Assembly (NCBI RefSeq): GCF_000380165.1
Contig: NZ_KB904694.1
Location: 1-34,831, forward strand
Direction of reading: 5' to 3'
Length of the DNA: 34,831 bases
Origin: Wenjunlia vitaminophila DSM 41686
Lineage (GTDB): Bacteria; Actinomycetota; Actinomycetes; Streptomycetales; Streptomycetaceae
How positions within the stretch are numbered: the stretch's first letter is position 1; every line of letters starts with the position of its first letter. The translations under genes and the position numbers were made by a program. The notes under the pieces are model-generated. The model did no database searches. It was not told the origin of the DNA and worked only from the letters and a program-made list of their open reading frames with translations. This document shows positions 19,478 to 27,870 of this stretch, in pieces.

Positions 19478-20149
19478 TCAGGTGAGCGTGGCCGAGCTCT
19501 TCCGGGTGGAGATGATCTGGTCCACGAGACCGTAGTCCAGGGCCTCTTCGGCGGTCAGGATCTTGTCACGCTCGATGTCCTCGCGGATCACCGCGACGTC
19601 CTTGTTGGAGTGCTTGGCCAGCATCTCCTCCATCTGCTCCCGCATCCGGAGGATCTCCCGGGCCTGGATCTCCAGGTCCGACACCTGCGCCCTACCCGTC
19701 TCACTGTACGGCTGGTGGATCAGGATTCGGGCGTTGGGCAGCGCGAGGCGCTTGCCGGGGGTACCGGCGGCCAGGAGCACCGCCGCGGCCGAGGCCGCCT
19801 GTCCCATGCAGACCGTCTGGATGTCGGGCTTGACGAACTGCATGGTGTCGTAGATCGCGGTGAGCGCGGTGAAGGAACCACCGGGGCTGTTGATGTAGAT
19901 CGAGATCTCCCGGTCCGGGTCCATGGACTCCAGGCACAGCAACTGGGCCATGACGTCGTTCGCGGAGGCGTCGTCGATCTGCACGCCGAGGAAGATCACC
20001 CGCTCTTCGAAGAGCTTGGCATACGGGTCGTACTCCCGGATGCCCTGCGAGGTGCGCTCGACGAACCGCGGAACGACGTAGCGTCCCTCCGCGCGCATGG
20101 CCTCGAACCTGGACGCCGGCTGGATCGGGGTGTTCATCTGGTGGTTCAC
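19478..20149 (-). CDS. clpP2: ClpP2, ATP-dependent protease proteolytic subunit
   Basis: 223 residues from an ATG at 20149. A serine peptidase of the ClpP family with catalytic Ser120 ([11 protein letters not shown]), His145 (ILIHQP) and Asp195 (ERDKIL). The N-terminal propeptide-like region ([29 protein letters not shown]) matches the longer of the two actinobacterial paralogues. In actinobacteria ClpP1 and ClpP2 form mixed two-ring tetradecamers driven by ClpX or ClpC. It starts 54 bp after clpP1, without a hairpin, so the two are one operon. Confidence 0.95.
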   Translation of the reverse strand: MNHQMNTPIQPASRFEAMRAEGRYVVPRFVERTSQGIREYDPYAKLFEERVIFLGVQIDDASANDVMAQLLCLESMDPDREISIYINSPGGSFTALTAIYDTMQFVKPDIQTVCMGQAASAAAVLLAAGTPGKRLALPNARILIHQPYSETGRAQVSDLEIQAREILRMREQMEEMLAKHSNKDVAVIREDIERDKILTAEEALDYGLVDQIISTRKSSATLT

Positions 20150-20203
20150 CGTCCTGGTGGTGAGCTGGCTGGGAGCGGATCGGTCCTGCGGGGCGTGCCG
20201 TGC

Positions 20204-20860
20204 TCAGGCACCGGTCCCGCCCCCGCCGGGGACGCCGGTGGCGGAGTGCATGACCTCGTCCAGGAGGCCGTACTCCTTCGCCTCCTGAGCGGTGAACCAG
20301 CGGTCGCGGTCGGAGTCCCGGGTGATCTGCTCGACCGTCTGGCCGGAGTGCCGTGCGGTGATGTCGGCCATCTTCTTCTTGGTGCGCAGGAGCTGCTCCG
20401 CGTGGATCTTGATGTCCGACGCGGACCCGGCGAGGCCGGCCGAGGGCTGGTGCATCAGGATCTCCGCGTTGGGCAGCGCGAACCGCTTGCCCGGGGTGCC
20501 CGCGGTGAGCAGGAACTGCCCCATCGACGCGGCCAGTCCCATCGCGATGGTCACGATGTCGTTCTTCACGTACTGCATGGTGTCGTAGATCGCCATGCCG
20601 GCCGTGACGGACCCACCCGGGGAGTTGATGTAAAGGAAGATGTCCTTGTCGGGGTCCGCGGCCAGCAGCAGCAACTGCGCGGTGATCCGGTTCGCGATCT
20701 CGTCATCCACCGGCTGGCCGAGGAAGATGATGCGCTCGTTGAGCAGCCGGTTGTAGACCTGGTCGCCCAGACCGCCGATGTTCGGCTCAGTCGTGGCGGT
20801 GGGCGTCACGGGCCCCGGCGTCATGCCGTACCGGATGGTTTGGGGGCGTGAAGTCGTCAC
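20204..20860 (-). CDS. clpP1: ClpP1, ATP-dependent protease proteolytic subunit
   Basis: Serine peptidase with Ser112 ([11 protein letters not shown]), His137 (ILMHQP) and Asp186 (DRDRWF). The GTG at 20860 gives 218 residues and has AGGTGG at a suitable distance; an upstream in-frame start at 20926 would add 22 residues without conservation. A Gly-rich C-terminal tail ([10 protein letters not shown]) is present. First gene of the clpP1-clpP2 operon. A ClgR-type box lies 156 bp upstream, suggesting stress-induced activation as known in Streptomyces, Corynebacterium and Mycobacterium. Confidence 0.95.
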   Translation of the reverse strand: MTTSRPQTIRYGMTPGPVTPTATTEPNIGGLGDQVYNRLLNERIIFLGQPVDDEIANRITAQLLLLAADPDKDIFLYINSPGGSVTAGMAIYDTMQYVKNDIVTIAMGLAASMGQFLLTAGTPGKRFALPNAEILMHQPSAGLAGSASDIKIHAEQLLRTKKKMADITARHSGQTVEQITRDSDRDRWFTAQEAKEYGLLDEVMHSATGVPGGGGTGA

Positions 20861-21015
20861 TGATCCACCTGCTCGGTCTCGGACGGCGGCAGGCCGTCTA
20901 GCGTTTCCTTCGAGGGCCCGGAGCACCGCGCCGGCCGTGCGAACCGCGGCTCCTCCACCCTCATTACATGGACCCTAACGCGCAGGTGGTGCGGAGCCAT
21001 CCCCCACGCAGAACT

Positions 21016-21029
21016 GTTCGCTGTGAGCG
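21016..21029 (-). promoter_or_regulatory. ClgR-type operator upstream of clpP1
   Basis: GTTCGCTGTGAGCG on the plus strand fits the ClgR pattern I recall, GTTCGC-N5-GCG, with the dyad CGC-N5-GCG. ClgR is the activator of clpP1P2 in several actinobacteria. A possible -10 (TAATGA on the minus strand, 20966-20961) would place the box about 65 nt upstream of transcription, a normal activator position. The pattern alone would be expected about once in this window by chance; its location is what makes it convincing. Confidence 0.65.
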
Positions 21030-21052
21030 CAGGCTCACCGGTGCGACCAGCG

Positions 21053-21090
21053 CCGTGGGCCCCGGACACCAGGGTGTCCGGGGCCCACGG
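21053..21090 (-). terminator. Very strong hairpin terminator after tig
   Basis: 18-bp perfect inverted repeat: CCGTGGGCCCCGGACACC at 21053-21070 pairs with 21073-21090, with only AG between the arms. It begins 33 nt after the tig stop. No T run. Confidence 0.85.
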
Positions 21091-21123
21091 CCCACCGTCG
21101 GGCAGGTCAGCCTCGAGCCTGAC

Positions 21124-22575
21124 TCAGCCCTTGGCCTCGGCGTCCTCGGCGGGCCCGGCCTCGGCCTCGGGGGCCTCCTCGGCCGCTGAGCCCTCCTCGG
21201 CCTCCGCCGCCACGGCCTGGCTGGCGTTCTCCGCGGCCACGGCCTCCGCGGCCTCCTCCTCGTCGTCCTCGTCGAGGTCGACCTCGACACCGTTGGTGTC
21301 CACCACCTTGGCGGCCTCGACCACGGTGGCCAGCGCCTTGCCGCGGGCGACCTCGCCGACCAGCATCGGCACCTGCCCGCCCTCGACGATGGCCTGGGCG
21401 AACTGGTCGGGGGACATCCCGGAGCTGGCGGCACGCCGCATCAGGTGCTCGGTCAGCTCTTCCTGGCTCACCGAGAGCTGCTCCTTGGCGACCAGCTCAT
21501 CCAGCACGAACTGGGTCTTGATCCCCTTCTTGGCCTCGGCCTCGACCTCGGCGTCGTACTCCTCGTGGGTCTTGTTCTGGATCTTCAGGTACCCGTCGAG
21601 GTCCAGCCCCATCTGGCCGAGCTGGTGGTGCTCCAGGTTGTGCTTGCGGGTCTTGATCTCCTCCTCGAGGAGCTTCTCCGGGAGCGGGATCTCGACCAGG
21701 TCGAGGAGGGCGTCCAGCACCTTCTGCTGGGCGTCCGTCGCCTGGTCGTACTGCTTCATCTGCTCCAGGCGCCTGCGGCTGTCCGCCCGCAGCTCCTCCA
21801 TGGTGTCGAACTCGCTCGCGAGCTGGGCGAACTCGTCGTCCAGCTCCGGCAGCTCGCGCTCCTGGACGGTGGTGACGTTCACGGTGATCTCGGCGGACCG
21901 TCCGGCGGCGGAACCGCCCTTCAGCTCCGAGGTGAAGGTGGCCGAGCCCCCGGCCTCCAGACCGATCACGGCCTCGTCCACGCCGTCGAGCAGCTCGCCG
22001 CTGCCGATGGTGTAGGTGACGCCCTTGGCCACGCCGTCCTCGAGGACCTCACCGTCGACCCGGGCCTCGAGGTCCAGGACGACGACGTCACCGTCGGCTG
22101 CGGCCCGCTCCACCGTGTTCACCGTGGCGAAGCGCCCGCGGAGTTGCTCGATGCTCTTGTCGACGTCCTCGTCGGTCACCTCGACGGCGTCCACGGTGAC
22201 CTCGATGCCGTCGTACGCCGGCAGCTCGATCTCCGGGCGGACGTCCACCTCAGCGGTGAAGGTGAGCTGCTCGCCGTCGTTGAACTCGGCGATGTCCACC
22301 TCGGGCTGCCCGAGGACCTTCAGCTCACCCTCGTTGACCGCGTCCGTGTAGAACTTCGGCAGGGCGTCCTGGATCGCCTCCTCCAGGACCGCGCCCCGGC
22401 CGAACCGCTGGTCGATGATCCGGGCGGGGACCTTGCCCTTGCGGAAGCCCGGCACCGAAACCTGCTGGTTGATCTTCTTGTACGCCGCGTCGAGGCTGGG
22501 CTTGAGCTCCTCGAAGGGCACCTCGACAGTGAGCCGAACCCGGGTCGGGTTCAGAGTCTCCACGGCGCTCTTCAC
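21124..22575 (-). CDS. tig: Trigger factor, ribosome-associated chaperone
   Basis: 483 residues from a GTG at 22575 with AAGGAG upstream; the longer open frame to 22842 is non-coding leader. The ribosome-binding domain carries the signature GFRKGK (43-48). An FKBP-type peptidyl-prolyl isomerase domain follows (about 150-240, [21 protein letters not shown] to [14 protein letters not shown]), then the helical chaperone arms. The last 60 or so residues are very rich in Glu and Ala (acidic tail), as is common in actinobacterial trigger factors. It helps nascent chains fold at the ribosome exit and lies upstream of clpP1-clpP2, separated by a strong terminator, the standard order. Confidence 0.95.
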   Translation of the reverse strand: MKSAVETLNPTRVRLTVEVPFEELKPSLDAAYKKINQQVSVPGFRKGKVPARIIDQRFGRGAVLEEAIQDALPKFYTDAVNEGELKVLGQPEVDIAEFNDGEQLTFTAEVDVRPEIELPAYDGIEVTVDAVEVTDEDVDKSIEQLRGRFATVNTVERAAADGDVVVLDLEARVDGEVLEDGVAKGVTYTIGSGELLDGVDEAVIGLEAGGSATFTSELKGGSAAGRSAEITVNVTTVQERELPELDDEFAQLASEFDTMEELRADSRRRLEQMKQYDQATDAQQKVLDALLDLVEIPLPEKLLEEEIKTRKHNLEHHQLGQMGLDLDGYLKIQNKTHEEYDAEVEAEAKKGIKTQFVLDELVAKEQLSVSQEELTEHLMRRAASSGMSPDQFAQAIVEGGQVPMLVGEVARGKALATVVEAAKVVDTNGVEVDLDEDDEEEAAEAVAAENASQAVAAEAEEGSAAEEAPEAEAGPAEDAEAKG

Positions 22576-22840
22576 GGTTGGGTCTCCTTGGGGGCTGACT
22601 TCGTTGGTCTGGGGTGGCCGGGGAAGGCCGCCCGCATACGCGCCAACGGCCGGGACTCCCCTCCACCGGGCACTGGATCCGCCCGGCCGGAGCACCGGTC
22701 GCTGACGAGACTGATGGCGGGGCCCCTGCCCCTGCTTCGCCCCGCGTGTACGGGCGCGACTTGCATAGTACCGGTAGCGGGAGAGGGTCGACCCGCTTCC
22801 CCCGCCACCCAGGACGGACACAGAAGAGGTCACCACGGGC
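22576..22840. other. Leader and promoter region of tig
   Basis: The minus-strand frame is open but looks like antisense/leader translation with no family resemblance. It contains the proposed tig promoter at 22765-22792. No other gene or RNA was recognised. Confidence 0.4.
22765..22792 (-). promoter_or_regulatory. Candidate tig promoter
   Basis: On the minus strand a good -10, TACTAT (22770-22765), follows GTCGAC (22792-22787) by 16 nt. The -35 is poor (three of six to TTGACA). This would give a leader of about 180 nt. Confidence 0.4.
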
Positions 22841-22863
22841 ACCCTCCACCGACCGTGGAGGGT
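22841..22863 (-). terminator. Hairpin terminator after tRNA-Pro
   Basis: 9-bp arms (ACCCTCCAC at 22841-22849 with GTGGAGGGT at 22855-22863) around a 5-nt loop, 18 nt beyond the tRNA 3' end. Confidence 0.6.
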
Positions 22864-22881
22864 ACGGGCCCGTGGGCCGAC

Positions 22882-22958
22882 TGGTCGGGGTGGCCGGATT
22901 TGAACCGACGACCTTCCGCTCCCAAAGCGGACGCGCTACCAAACTGCGCCACACCCCG
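22882..22958 (-). tRNA. tRNA-Pro (anticodon TGG), CCA encoded
   Basis: The minus strand reads CGGGGTGTGGCGCAGTTTGG and on to a 3' ACCA. The 7-bp acceptor stem pairs CGGGGTG with CACCCCG, the D loop has AGTTTGGTAG, the anticodon loop CTTTGGGA places TGG in the middle, and the T loop is GGTTCAAATCC. CCA (22884-22882) is encoded. Confidence 0.95.
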
Positions 22959-23133
22959 TCGGGACGACACGTAGCGTACATGCCCGGAGCCACCGGGGCG
23001 GCACATATTCGGGGCCGCCGGAGGGTGTCCCCGGGACGTACCGGAAGTCGTGTGCGGACACGCGCGCGGAGCCGGTAAGGTGGGGGCCGTCCAGGCGCCT
23101 CCGGTGCCAGGCCGTGGGACCCTCCTCGGCCAT

Positions 23134-23207
23134 GCGGGCGTAGCTCAATGGTAGAGCCCCAGTCTTCCAAACTGGCTACGCGGGTTCGATTCCCGTCGCC
23201 CGCTCCA
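23134..23207 (+). tRNA. tRNA-Gly (anticodon TCC), CCA encoded
   Basis: GCGGGCG (23134-23140) pairs with CGCCCGC (23197-23203); the discriminator is T and CCA is encoded at 23205-23207. The D arm is TAGCTCAATGGTAGAGC, the anticodon stem-loop CCAGTCTTCCAAACTGG gives TCC, and the T arm is CGGGTTCGATTCCCG. It diverges from tRNA-Pro; TAAGGT in the gap at about 23076 may be its -10. Confidence 0.95.
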
Positions 23208-23582
23208 TTCACGTCGGCCCAGGTCAGAGCGTTGATCGCTCGCCTGGGCCGGAGCGTTTCCGGGGGCTGTGCGGGGGCGCGTGCCCCCCGCGTGCCCCTT
23301 CAGCTCCGCGCTACGCCGACCGGGCTCTCGGGGATGCCTCCCCCTGGCCCTCTCCACCAGGGCGCTCACCCCGTCGGCGACACTCCGTGACGTCGTGGGC
23401 ACGGCCACACGGATCGTTGTCCGCGAACGCTCCAGTGGATCACCTCGGACGCGGCTGCGGCGCTCCGAGATCCCGGGTCAAGGATCCCTCGTGCCACCTG
23501 CAATAGCATGCCGGGCGTTTCGTTCACATCGCGATCAGCGCATCAGTGTCCCAATGGTTTCGGACAGGAGAAGGTGATTGAT
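23208..23582. other. 375-bp gap between tRNA-Gly and the methyltransferase
   Basis: It contains the tRNA-Gly terminator hairpin (listed separately). No supported gene is present: the minus-strand ORF that enters it ends in the antisense of the tRNA, a well-known false product. The last 70 bp are AT-richer and hold the methyltransferase leader with AGGAGAAGG. No repeat of the tRNA 3' end was found downstream. Confidence 0.45.
23216..23250 (+). terminator. Hairpin terminator after tRNA-Gly
   Basis: GGCCCAGG (23216-23223) pairs with CCTGGGCC (23243-23250), and inside it GAGCG (23227-23231) pairs with CGCTC (23237-23241), giving a two-part stem 8 nt beyond the tRNA. Confidence 0.65.
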
Positions 23583-24656
23583 GTGACGACGTCAGACGCC
23601 ACACTCGCACGGTTCCGTGAATACATGGTAGGACCTTCGCGGTTTATGACCCTGCTGTCCTGCTTCGAGCTGGGGCTCATCGACAGGCTCCGCGAAACCC
23701 CGGGCCTGACCGCGGACCAGTTAGGAGATGTCGTCGGCGCCAAGCCGGACGCTCTGGAACAGCTCCTTCTCCTGCTGGTGAAGGAGGGATTTGTCGCCTA
23801 CGACGAGAATTCCGGCTCCTACTCCCTCGACGCGCTCGCGGACGTCGCCGAGAAGGACCTCCGGCAAGTACTCGCCGACATGGATATGATCAAGGTTGTC
23901 ACACTTCGGCAGCTATTCTACCTCACCGACAGTGTGCGGACCGGCACGACCGTTGGTCTGAAAGAGCTGTACGGACATGAGGGAGACCTCTTCGGCGCCT
24001 TGGTCGAACACCAGGACCTGCGTGAGTCCTGGGCGAAGCTGATGGACACCGCCACCGCCCACATCGACCCCTGGTTCTTCGACAACATCGACATCCCGCC
24101 CGGTTCGCGGGTACTCGACCTCGGCGGGCACACCGGTCTCGGGGCCATTCACACGTACAACCTGAAAGCGTCGCCCGGGCTTCGGGTGACCACCTTCGAC
24201 CTGCCCGACAGGGAGAAGGAATGCCTGGCGAACTTCCGGGCCCATGGCGTGGAGGACCACTGCTCGTTCATCGGTGGTGATGTCTTCGAAGGGGTCCCCA
24301 AGGGGTTCGATGTCGTGCTGATCAAGCACTTCCTGCCCATGTTCGACAAGAGCAAGGTGTTCCGGGTCCTCGAAGAGGTCAGCAGGTCGCTGGAGGCCGG
24401 TGGGCAGATCAACGTCCTGGTGCCGGTGTTCCCCGAGAACACCGATGAGCCCAACAACCACACCGTGGACTTCTACCCGAGCTTCTTCCTCGGCTGTGTC
24501 ATGGGGCAGGGCGGGCCGCGGAAGCTGTCGACATGGCAGCGCTGGATCGAGGAATGTGGGTTCGAGGTCACCAAGGCGATCGCCCAGGACCCCGCGAGCA
24601 TGCCACCGCACGCCCTCCCGGTAGAGGGCATCCTGTGCGCGACGAAGGCCGGGTGA
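23583..24656 (+). CDS. SAM-dependent methyltransferase, O-methyltransferase-like (orphan)
   Basis: 357 residues from a GTG at 23583, placed 8 nt after GAAGG of AGGAGAAGG. An N-terminal winged-helix dimerisation domain (about 1-85, LGLIDRLRETPGLTADQLGDVVG) is followed by a Rossmann SAM-binding fold with the glycine motif LDLGGHTG (179-186) and acidic TFDLPD. This is the layout of small-molecule O-methyltransferases such as the DnrK/hydroxyindole group. The usual active-site His of the LHDW motif is not present: the segment reads LIKHFLPMFDKSK. Methylation by the usual base mechanism is therefore doubtful, and the true reaction and substrate are unknown. Codon 47 (23721-23723) is TTA, and the coding region looks less GC-rich than its neighbours. 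It stands alone next to a tRNA gene, which suggests acquisition by transfer. Confidence 0.85.
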   Translation: MTTSDATLARFREYMVGPSRFMTLLSCFELGLIDRLRETPGLTADQLGDVVGAKPDALEQLLLLLVKEGFVAYDENSGSYSLDALADVAEKDLRQVLADMDMIKVVTLRQLFYLTDSVRTGTTVGLKELYGHEGDLFGALVEHQDLRESWAKLMDTATAHIDPWFFDNIDIPPGSRVLDLGGHTGLGAIHTYNLKASPGLRVTTFDLPDREKECLANFRAHGVEDHCSFIGGDVFEGVPKGFDVVLIKHFLPMFDKSKVFRVLEEVSRSLEAGGQINVLVPVFPENTDEPNNHTVDFYPSFFLGCVMGQGGPRKLSTWQRWIEECGFEVTKAIAQDPASMPPHALPVEGILCATKAG

Positions 24657-24709
24657 TCGGACCACGGGAAGTGCTGCTCCGGAGCGGCCACTGACCCCGT
24701 GTTCCTGGC

Positions 24710-24739
24710 GCTGTCCCGGTCCTCGTGGAGCGGGACAGC
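24710..24739 (+). terminator. Hairpin terminator after the methyltransferase
   Basis: GCTGTCCCG (24710-24718) pairs with CGGGACAGC (24731-24739) around a 12-nt loop, 54 nt beyond the stop codon. Confidence 0.6.
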
Positions 24740-24832
24740 CCGAACGGTCCGCGGAAGGCCGTGCGATGACCACACTGGCGCTCGCCCCTGCCTGTACCGT
24801 GCTCAGGGATGGGACGGTTACGGGGGCGGGTT

Positions 24833-25399
24833 GTGAAGCGGAGTTCTGTTCTGGTCGCGGTGGCGCTGGCGGTGGCCCTCGCGGGGTGCGCGGGGGACGA
24901 CGACCGGGACGACGCCCGGACGCCCACTCCGAAGGGGCCGGTCGCCTTGGCCCATCCGCTGCGGTTCGTGCCGGTGGAGGCCGTCTCAGCCGAGCCGTGC
25001 CCGCCCGGTGCGGCTCCCCCCGCCCTGACGGACGACCGGACGGGTGGCTGCCTGACACCCGGTGAGGCTGGCGGGATGACCGTCGTGCGCACCGAGCACG
25101 CCGAGGCGATCAACGACGTGACGAACGGCAACGGCTGGACGGTCCGGGTCACCCTGGTGGACGAGGACGCACAGCGGTTCGCTGACCTCACCGCGAAGGC
25201 CGCGCGGAACCCCCCACCGCGCAACCAGATCGCGATCGTGCAGGGAGACCGTCTGCTGTCGGCCCCGCAGGTGGTCTCGGCGATCACTGGCGGCGAGGTG
25301 GACATCTCAGGCGGGAGCACCCGCGAGCAGGCGGAGGAGCTGGCGCGGGCGCTGGGTGCGCCGGCCCAGCCCTCGGGTGGTTCACCGTCGCGCTCCTGA
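24833..25399 (+). CDS. Lipoprotein with a SecDF P1-head-like domain
   Basis: The GTG at 24833 gives 188 residues beginning with a textbook lipoprotein signal (MKRSSVLVAVALAVALAGC, lipobox LAGC, lipidated Cys19). An ATG at 24809 would only lengthen the basic start. After a short acidic linker, residues from about 84 to 178 look like the head part of the SecD/SecDF P1 domain: GWTVRVTLVDEDAQRFADLTA, then NQIAIVQGDRLLSAPQV, then ITGGEVDISGGSTREQAEELAR. In SecD that domain sits outside the membrane and helps pull secreted proteins across. Here it has no membrane transport domain, so the protein is not SecD. Cys56 and Cys73 may form a disulfide. The role is unknown. Convergent with the reductase gene, 20 bp apart. 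Confidence 0.8.
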   Translation: MKRSSVLVAVALAVALAGCAGDDDRDDARTPTPKGPVALAHPLRFVPVEAVSAEPCPPGAAPPALTDDRTGGCLTPGEAGGMTVVRTEHAEAINDVTNGNGWTVRVTLVDEDAQRFADLTAKAARNPPPRNQIAIVQGDRLLSAPQVVSAITGGEVDISGGSTREQAEELARALGAPAQPSGGSPSRS

Positions 25400-25419
25400 C
25401 CGCTCCCGACCGGGCGGGT

Positions 25420-26661
25420 TCATCGAGGGCCGCGTCGAGCCGGAACGGGCCGGTCCCGACCGGTGGCCTCGTTCCCGCGGCGTTGGAGTTCCTGCCGGTA
25501 GGCGGCGAGACGCGCGGTGCGGCCGATGGTGAGGGCTCCCACGAGCCGCCCCTGGTGTTCGTAGGCGACCTCGAGGCGTCCGGCGGCGGGTTCCCGTTCC
25601 ACGACCCTGACGGTGTCGGCGAGTGCCGGGAGCCCGACGGAGCGTATCCGGGCGCCGTGCAGGTCCGACCAGAACGAGGGGACGCCGCGGAACGGTTCTG
25701 GCCGGTCGGGGTGGAGCAGGGTGCGTGCCGCCGCCTCTCCCTGCTCCGCGGCGTTGGTCCAGTGCCCGAGCAGCAGGTGCCGGCCGCCGGCGAGGGGGTG
25801 CGGGACGCTGGCGACGTCGCCCGCCACGACGACGCCGGGGGCGACTGTTCCGTCCTGGCGCAGGGCGCGCAGGTAGGCGTCGCAGCGTATGCCCGCACGG
25901 ATGTCGAGGCCCGCCCCGGCGAGCCAGCGGGTGGCCGGCACCGCGCCGAGGGCCAGGACGGCGGTGTCGGCGGGCAGGCGTGACCCGTCGGAGAGTCGCA
26001 GCGCGACGAGCCGGCCCCGCTCGGCCTCGAAGGCCTCCACGGTGGTGCCGGTGCGCAGGTCGATGCCGGCTCCCCGGTGGAGCGCGGCTACGTGGGCTCC
26101 GACCTCGGTGCCGACGGCGCCCAGCAGGGGCTGTTCTGCGGCCACCAGGAGGGTGACGTGGGCCCCGCGGGCGCGGGCGGCGGCGGCGACCTCGCTCCCC
26201 AGGAAGCCACCGCCGACGACCGCGGTCCTCCGGCCGGGGCGCAGTTCGCCCCGCAGTCGCAGCGCGTCGTCGAGGCCGCGCAGGGTGAGGACGCCGTGCG
26301 GTGGGGGACGGTGGCCGGGCCAGCTCCTGGCCACCGCTCCGGTGGTGATGACCAGGGCGTCGTAGGGGACGGCCGTGCCGTCGCTGAGGTTGACGGTGCG
26401 GTGTTCGATGTCCAGGCCGGCGGCCGGGCGGCCCAGGAGCCACCGTGCGTGCAGGTCGTCCCGGACGGGCAGCGTGGTGTCGGGGGGCGGGCCGGTGGCG
26501 GTGAGGACCTGCTTGGACAGGGGCGGCCGGTCGTACGGAGGGTGTGGCTCGGCCCCGACGATGGTCAGGGTGCCGGCGAAGCCACCGGCACGCAGGGCCT
26601 CGGCTGCGCGGAGGCCGGCGAGGGAGGCGCCGACGATGACGAGTTCGGCGGGGACGGTCAT
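25420..26661 (-). CDS. FAD-dependent ferredoxin reductase
   Basis: 413 residues from an ATG at 26661 overlapping the ferredoxin stop (ATGA). Two dinucleotide-binding folds: FAD at 8-16 (VIVGASLAG) and NAD(P)H at 147-155 (AVVGGGFLG). The motif YDRPPLSK (43-50) and VVVAGDVASVP, which contacts FAD, are those of the putidaredoxin/rhodocoxin reductase family. A C-terminal reductase domain ends the protein. It would pass electrons from NAD(P)H to the ferredoxin encoded just upstream. Such pairs usually serve a cytochrome P450, but none is present here; the FMN-type protein encoded two genes upstream is the local candidate acceptor. Last gene of the operon. Confidence 0.92.
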   Translation of the reverse strand: MTVPAELVIVGASLAGLRAAEALRAGGFAGTLTIVGAEPHPPYDRPPLSKQVLTATGPPPDTTLPVRDDLHARWLLGRPAAGLDIEHRTVNLSDGTAVPYDALVITTGAVARSWPGHRPPPHGVLTLRGLDDALRLRGELRPGRRTAVVGGGFLGSEVAAAARARGAHVTLLVAAEQPLLGAVGTEVGAHVAALHRGAGIDLRTGTTVEAFEAERGRLVALRLSDGSRLPADTAVLALGAVPATRWLAGAGLDIRAGIRCDAYLRALRQDGTVAPGVVVAGDVASVPHPLAGGRHLLLGHWTNAAEQGEAAARTLLHPDRPEPFRGVPSFWSDLHGARIRSVGLPALADTVRVVEREPAAGRLEVAYEHQGRLVGALTIGRTARLAAYRQELQRRGNEATGRDRPVPARRGPR

Positions 26662-26855
26662 CGGGCGCCCGGGGTGACGGTGATGGCGCGGACGGGACAG
26701 GAGGCCGCGGCGCGTTCCACCTTCTCCAGCAGGGAGTCGGCGGGTGAGGGGTCGTGCAGGAGGCGGTCCTCGTCGTCGAAGGAGAACACCTCGGGCGCGG
26801 CGAAGACGCACTGGCCGTGGCTCTCGCAGAGGTTCATGTCCACGGTGATCCGCAT
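26658..26855 (-). CDS. 3Fe-4S-type ferredoxin
   Basis: 65 residues from an ATG at 26855. Three cysteines are placed as in P450-type single-cluster ferredoxins: Cys10 and Cys16 in CESHGQC, and Cys53 followed by Pro. The position that would be the fourth ligand of a 4Fe-4S cluster is His13, so a 3Fe-4S cluster is expected. The acidic middle (FSFDDEDRLLHD) is typical. It accepts electrons from the overlapping reductase gene's product. The gap to the upstream flavoprotein gene is 54 bp, without a hairpin. Confidence 0.93.
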   Translation of the reverse strand: MRITVDMNLCESHGQCVFAAPEVFSFDDEDRLLHDPSPADSLLEKVERAAASCPVRAITVTPGAR

Positions 26856-26909
26856 AGCTGCTCCGGTTCGGGGGGTCGTGCGGGGAGGGCGGGGCGGGCG
26901 GGGCGGGTC

Positions 26910-27824
26910 TCAGCGCACCGGCGGGTTGAAGCGGGAGAAGTGGGGGGCGCCCCAGCGCAGGGACGAGGCTCCGGCGATCTCGCGCACCGTGGTGATGCGG
27001 AACTCCACCATGCGTGGGACACCACGGTCTCCTGGGGTCGTCCCGTCAGCCCACAGGGTCTCGGCGGTGCCGGTCAGGTGCAGCGTCGTGCCCGTCTCCC
27101 AGTGGGGTACGAGCAGCCCGGCCGCCGGGTTGGTGGCGAGGTTGCCCAGGGTCAGGAACATGTTGTTGCCCGGGTAGTCGGGCCAGCGCAGCAGGGTCGG
27201 TGACGGGACGTCGACGAAGCCGGGGTTGCCGCCGCGGTGGGAGGCGTCCGCCTCGCCCGTGTCGGAGGCCGTCGCGACGAAGAAGGTGTCGGCCGAGCGG
27301 ACCACGCGCTGCTGGGCCTCGGTGAGCGCGGAGCCGTCGGTGACCGTGCGGGTGTCGGGCGAGGGCCCGGCGGTGCCGTGGACCTGCCTCTTCTGGATGT
27401 ACTTGGGGCAGTTGGCGATGACCTGGTCGAGTTCGACGCGCAGGCCGCGACCGTGGGGGACGGCGCGGCCGTTCATCCGCATCCGGCGCCGGGTGGCGGG
27501 TTCGATGGCGATCAGGCCCAGGTGGACCGGCGCCGGGGGGTCCGTGAGCGTCCCGAGGAGCGGGTCCCCCGGTGCGGGCAGGGCGTCGATGGTGAGGCTG
27601 CGCGGGGTGTCCGCCCGGAGGAAGCCGGGCGGCCCGGTCAGCATGGTCGCCCAGACACGGCCGACCGGGTCCGTGCCTCCCAGGACGAGCAGCGGTTGTT
27701 CCGCGAGGAACGCCGCGGCGACGTCCGGGATCGTGTCCCCGATGCCGCCCAGGGAGAACGTGGCCTGGCTGGTGAGACCGGCCCGGGCCTGCACCGCGGT
27801 CTCGCCTCGGTGGTACTCGGCCAT
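26910..27824 (-). CDS. Pyridoxamine 5'-phosphate oxidase-like flavoprotein
   Basis: 304 residues from an ATG at 27824 with AAGGAA upstream. Two split-barrel-like halves are suggested: LLVLGGTDPVGRVWATMLTGPPGF in the first, and FFVATASDTGEADASHRGGNPGF with TLGNLATNPAAGLLVP in the second. The latter is the classic FMN-binding PNPOx (PF01243) pattern. Between them is CPKYIQKRQ, typical of this larger PNPOx-like family. It is too long and too divergent to be the vitamin B6 enzyme PdxH. From memory, relatives of this size occur fused to flavin reductase and iron-sulfur domains; here the electron-transfer parts are separate genes next door. Substrate unknown. Confidence 0.85.
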   Translation of the reverse strand: MAEYHRGETAVQARAGLTSQATFSLGGIGDTIPDVAAAFLAEQPLLVLGGTDPVGRVWATMLTGPPGFLRADTPRSLTIDALPAPGDPLLGTLTDPPAPVHLGLIAIEPATRRRMRMNGRAVPHGRGLRVELDQVIANCPKYIQKRQVHGTAGPSPDTRTVTDGSALTEAQQRVVRSADTFFVATASDTGEADASHRGGNPGFVDVPSPTLLRWPDYPGNNMFLTLGNLATNPAAGLLVPHWETGTTLHLTGTAETLWADGTTPGDRGVPRMVEFRITTVREIAGASSLRWGAPHFSRFNPPVR

Positions 27825-27870
27825 GGGATGTTCCTTTCCGGGGGGCCTGGGCGGCGGCGGGGGTGGGTGC

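Noticed and set aside
22325-23212. 295-residue minus-strand ORF across tRNA-Pro, tRNA-Gly and the tig leader
   Set aside because: The NRTRVASLEDWGS-type start is antisense tRNA, and the rest is an off-frame reading of tig.
23145-23408. 87-residue minus-strand ORF overlapping tRNA-Gly
   Set aside because: Its end (GRRESNPRSQFGRLGLYH) is the antisense translation of the tRNA, a common false annotation.
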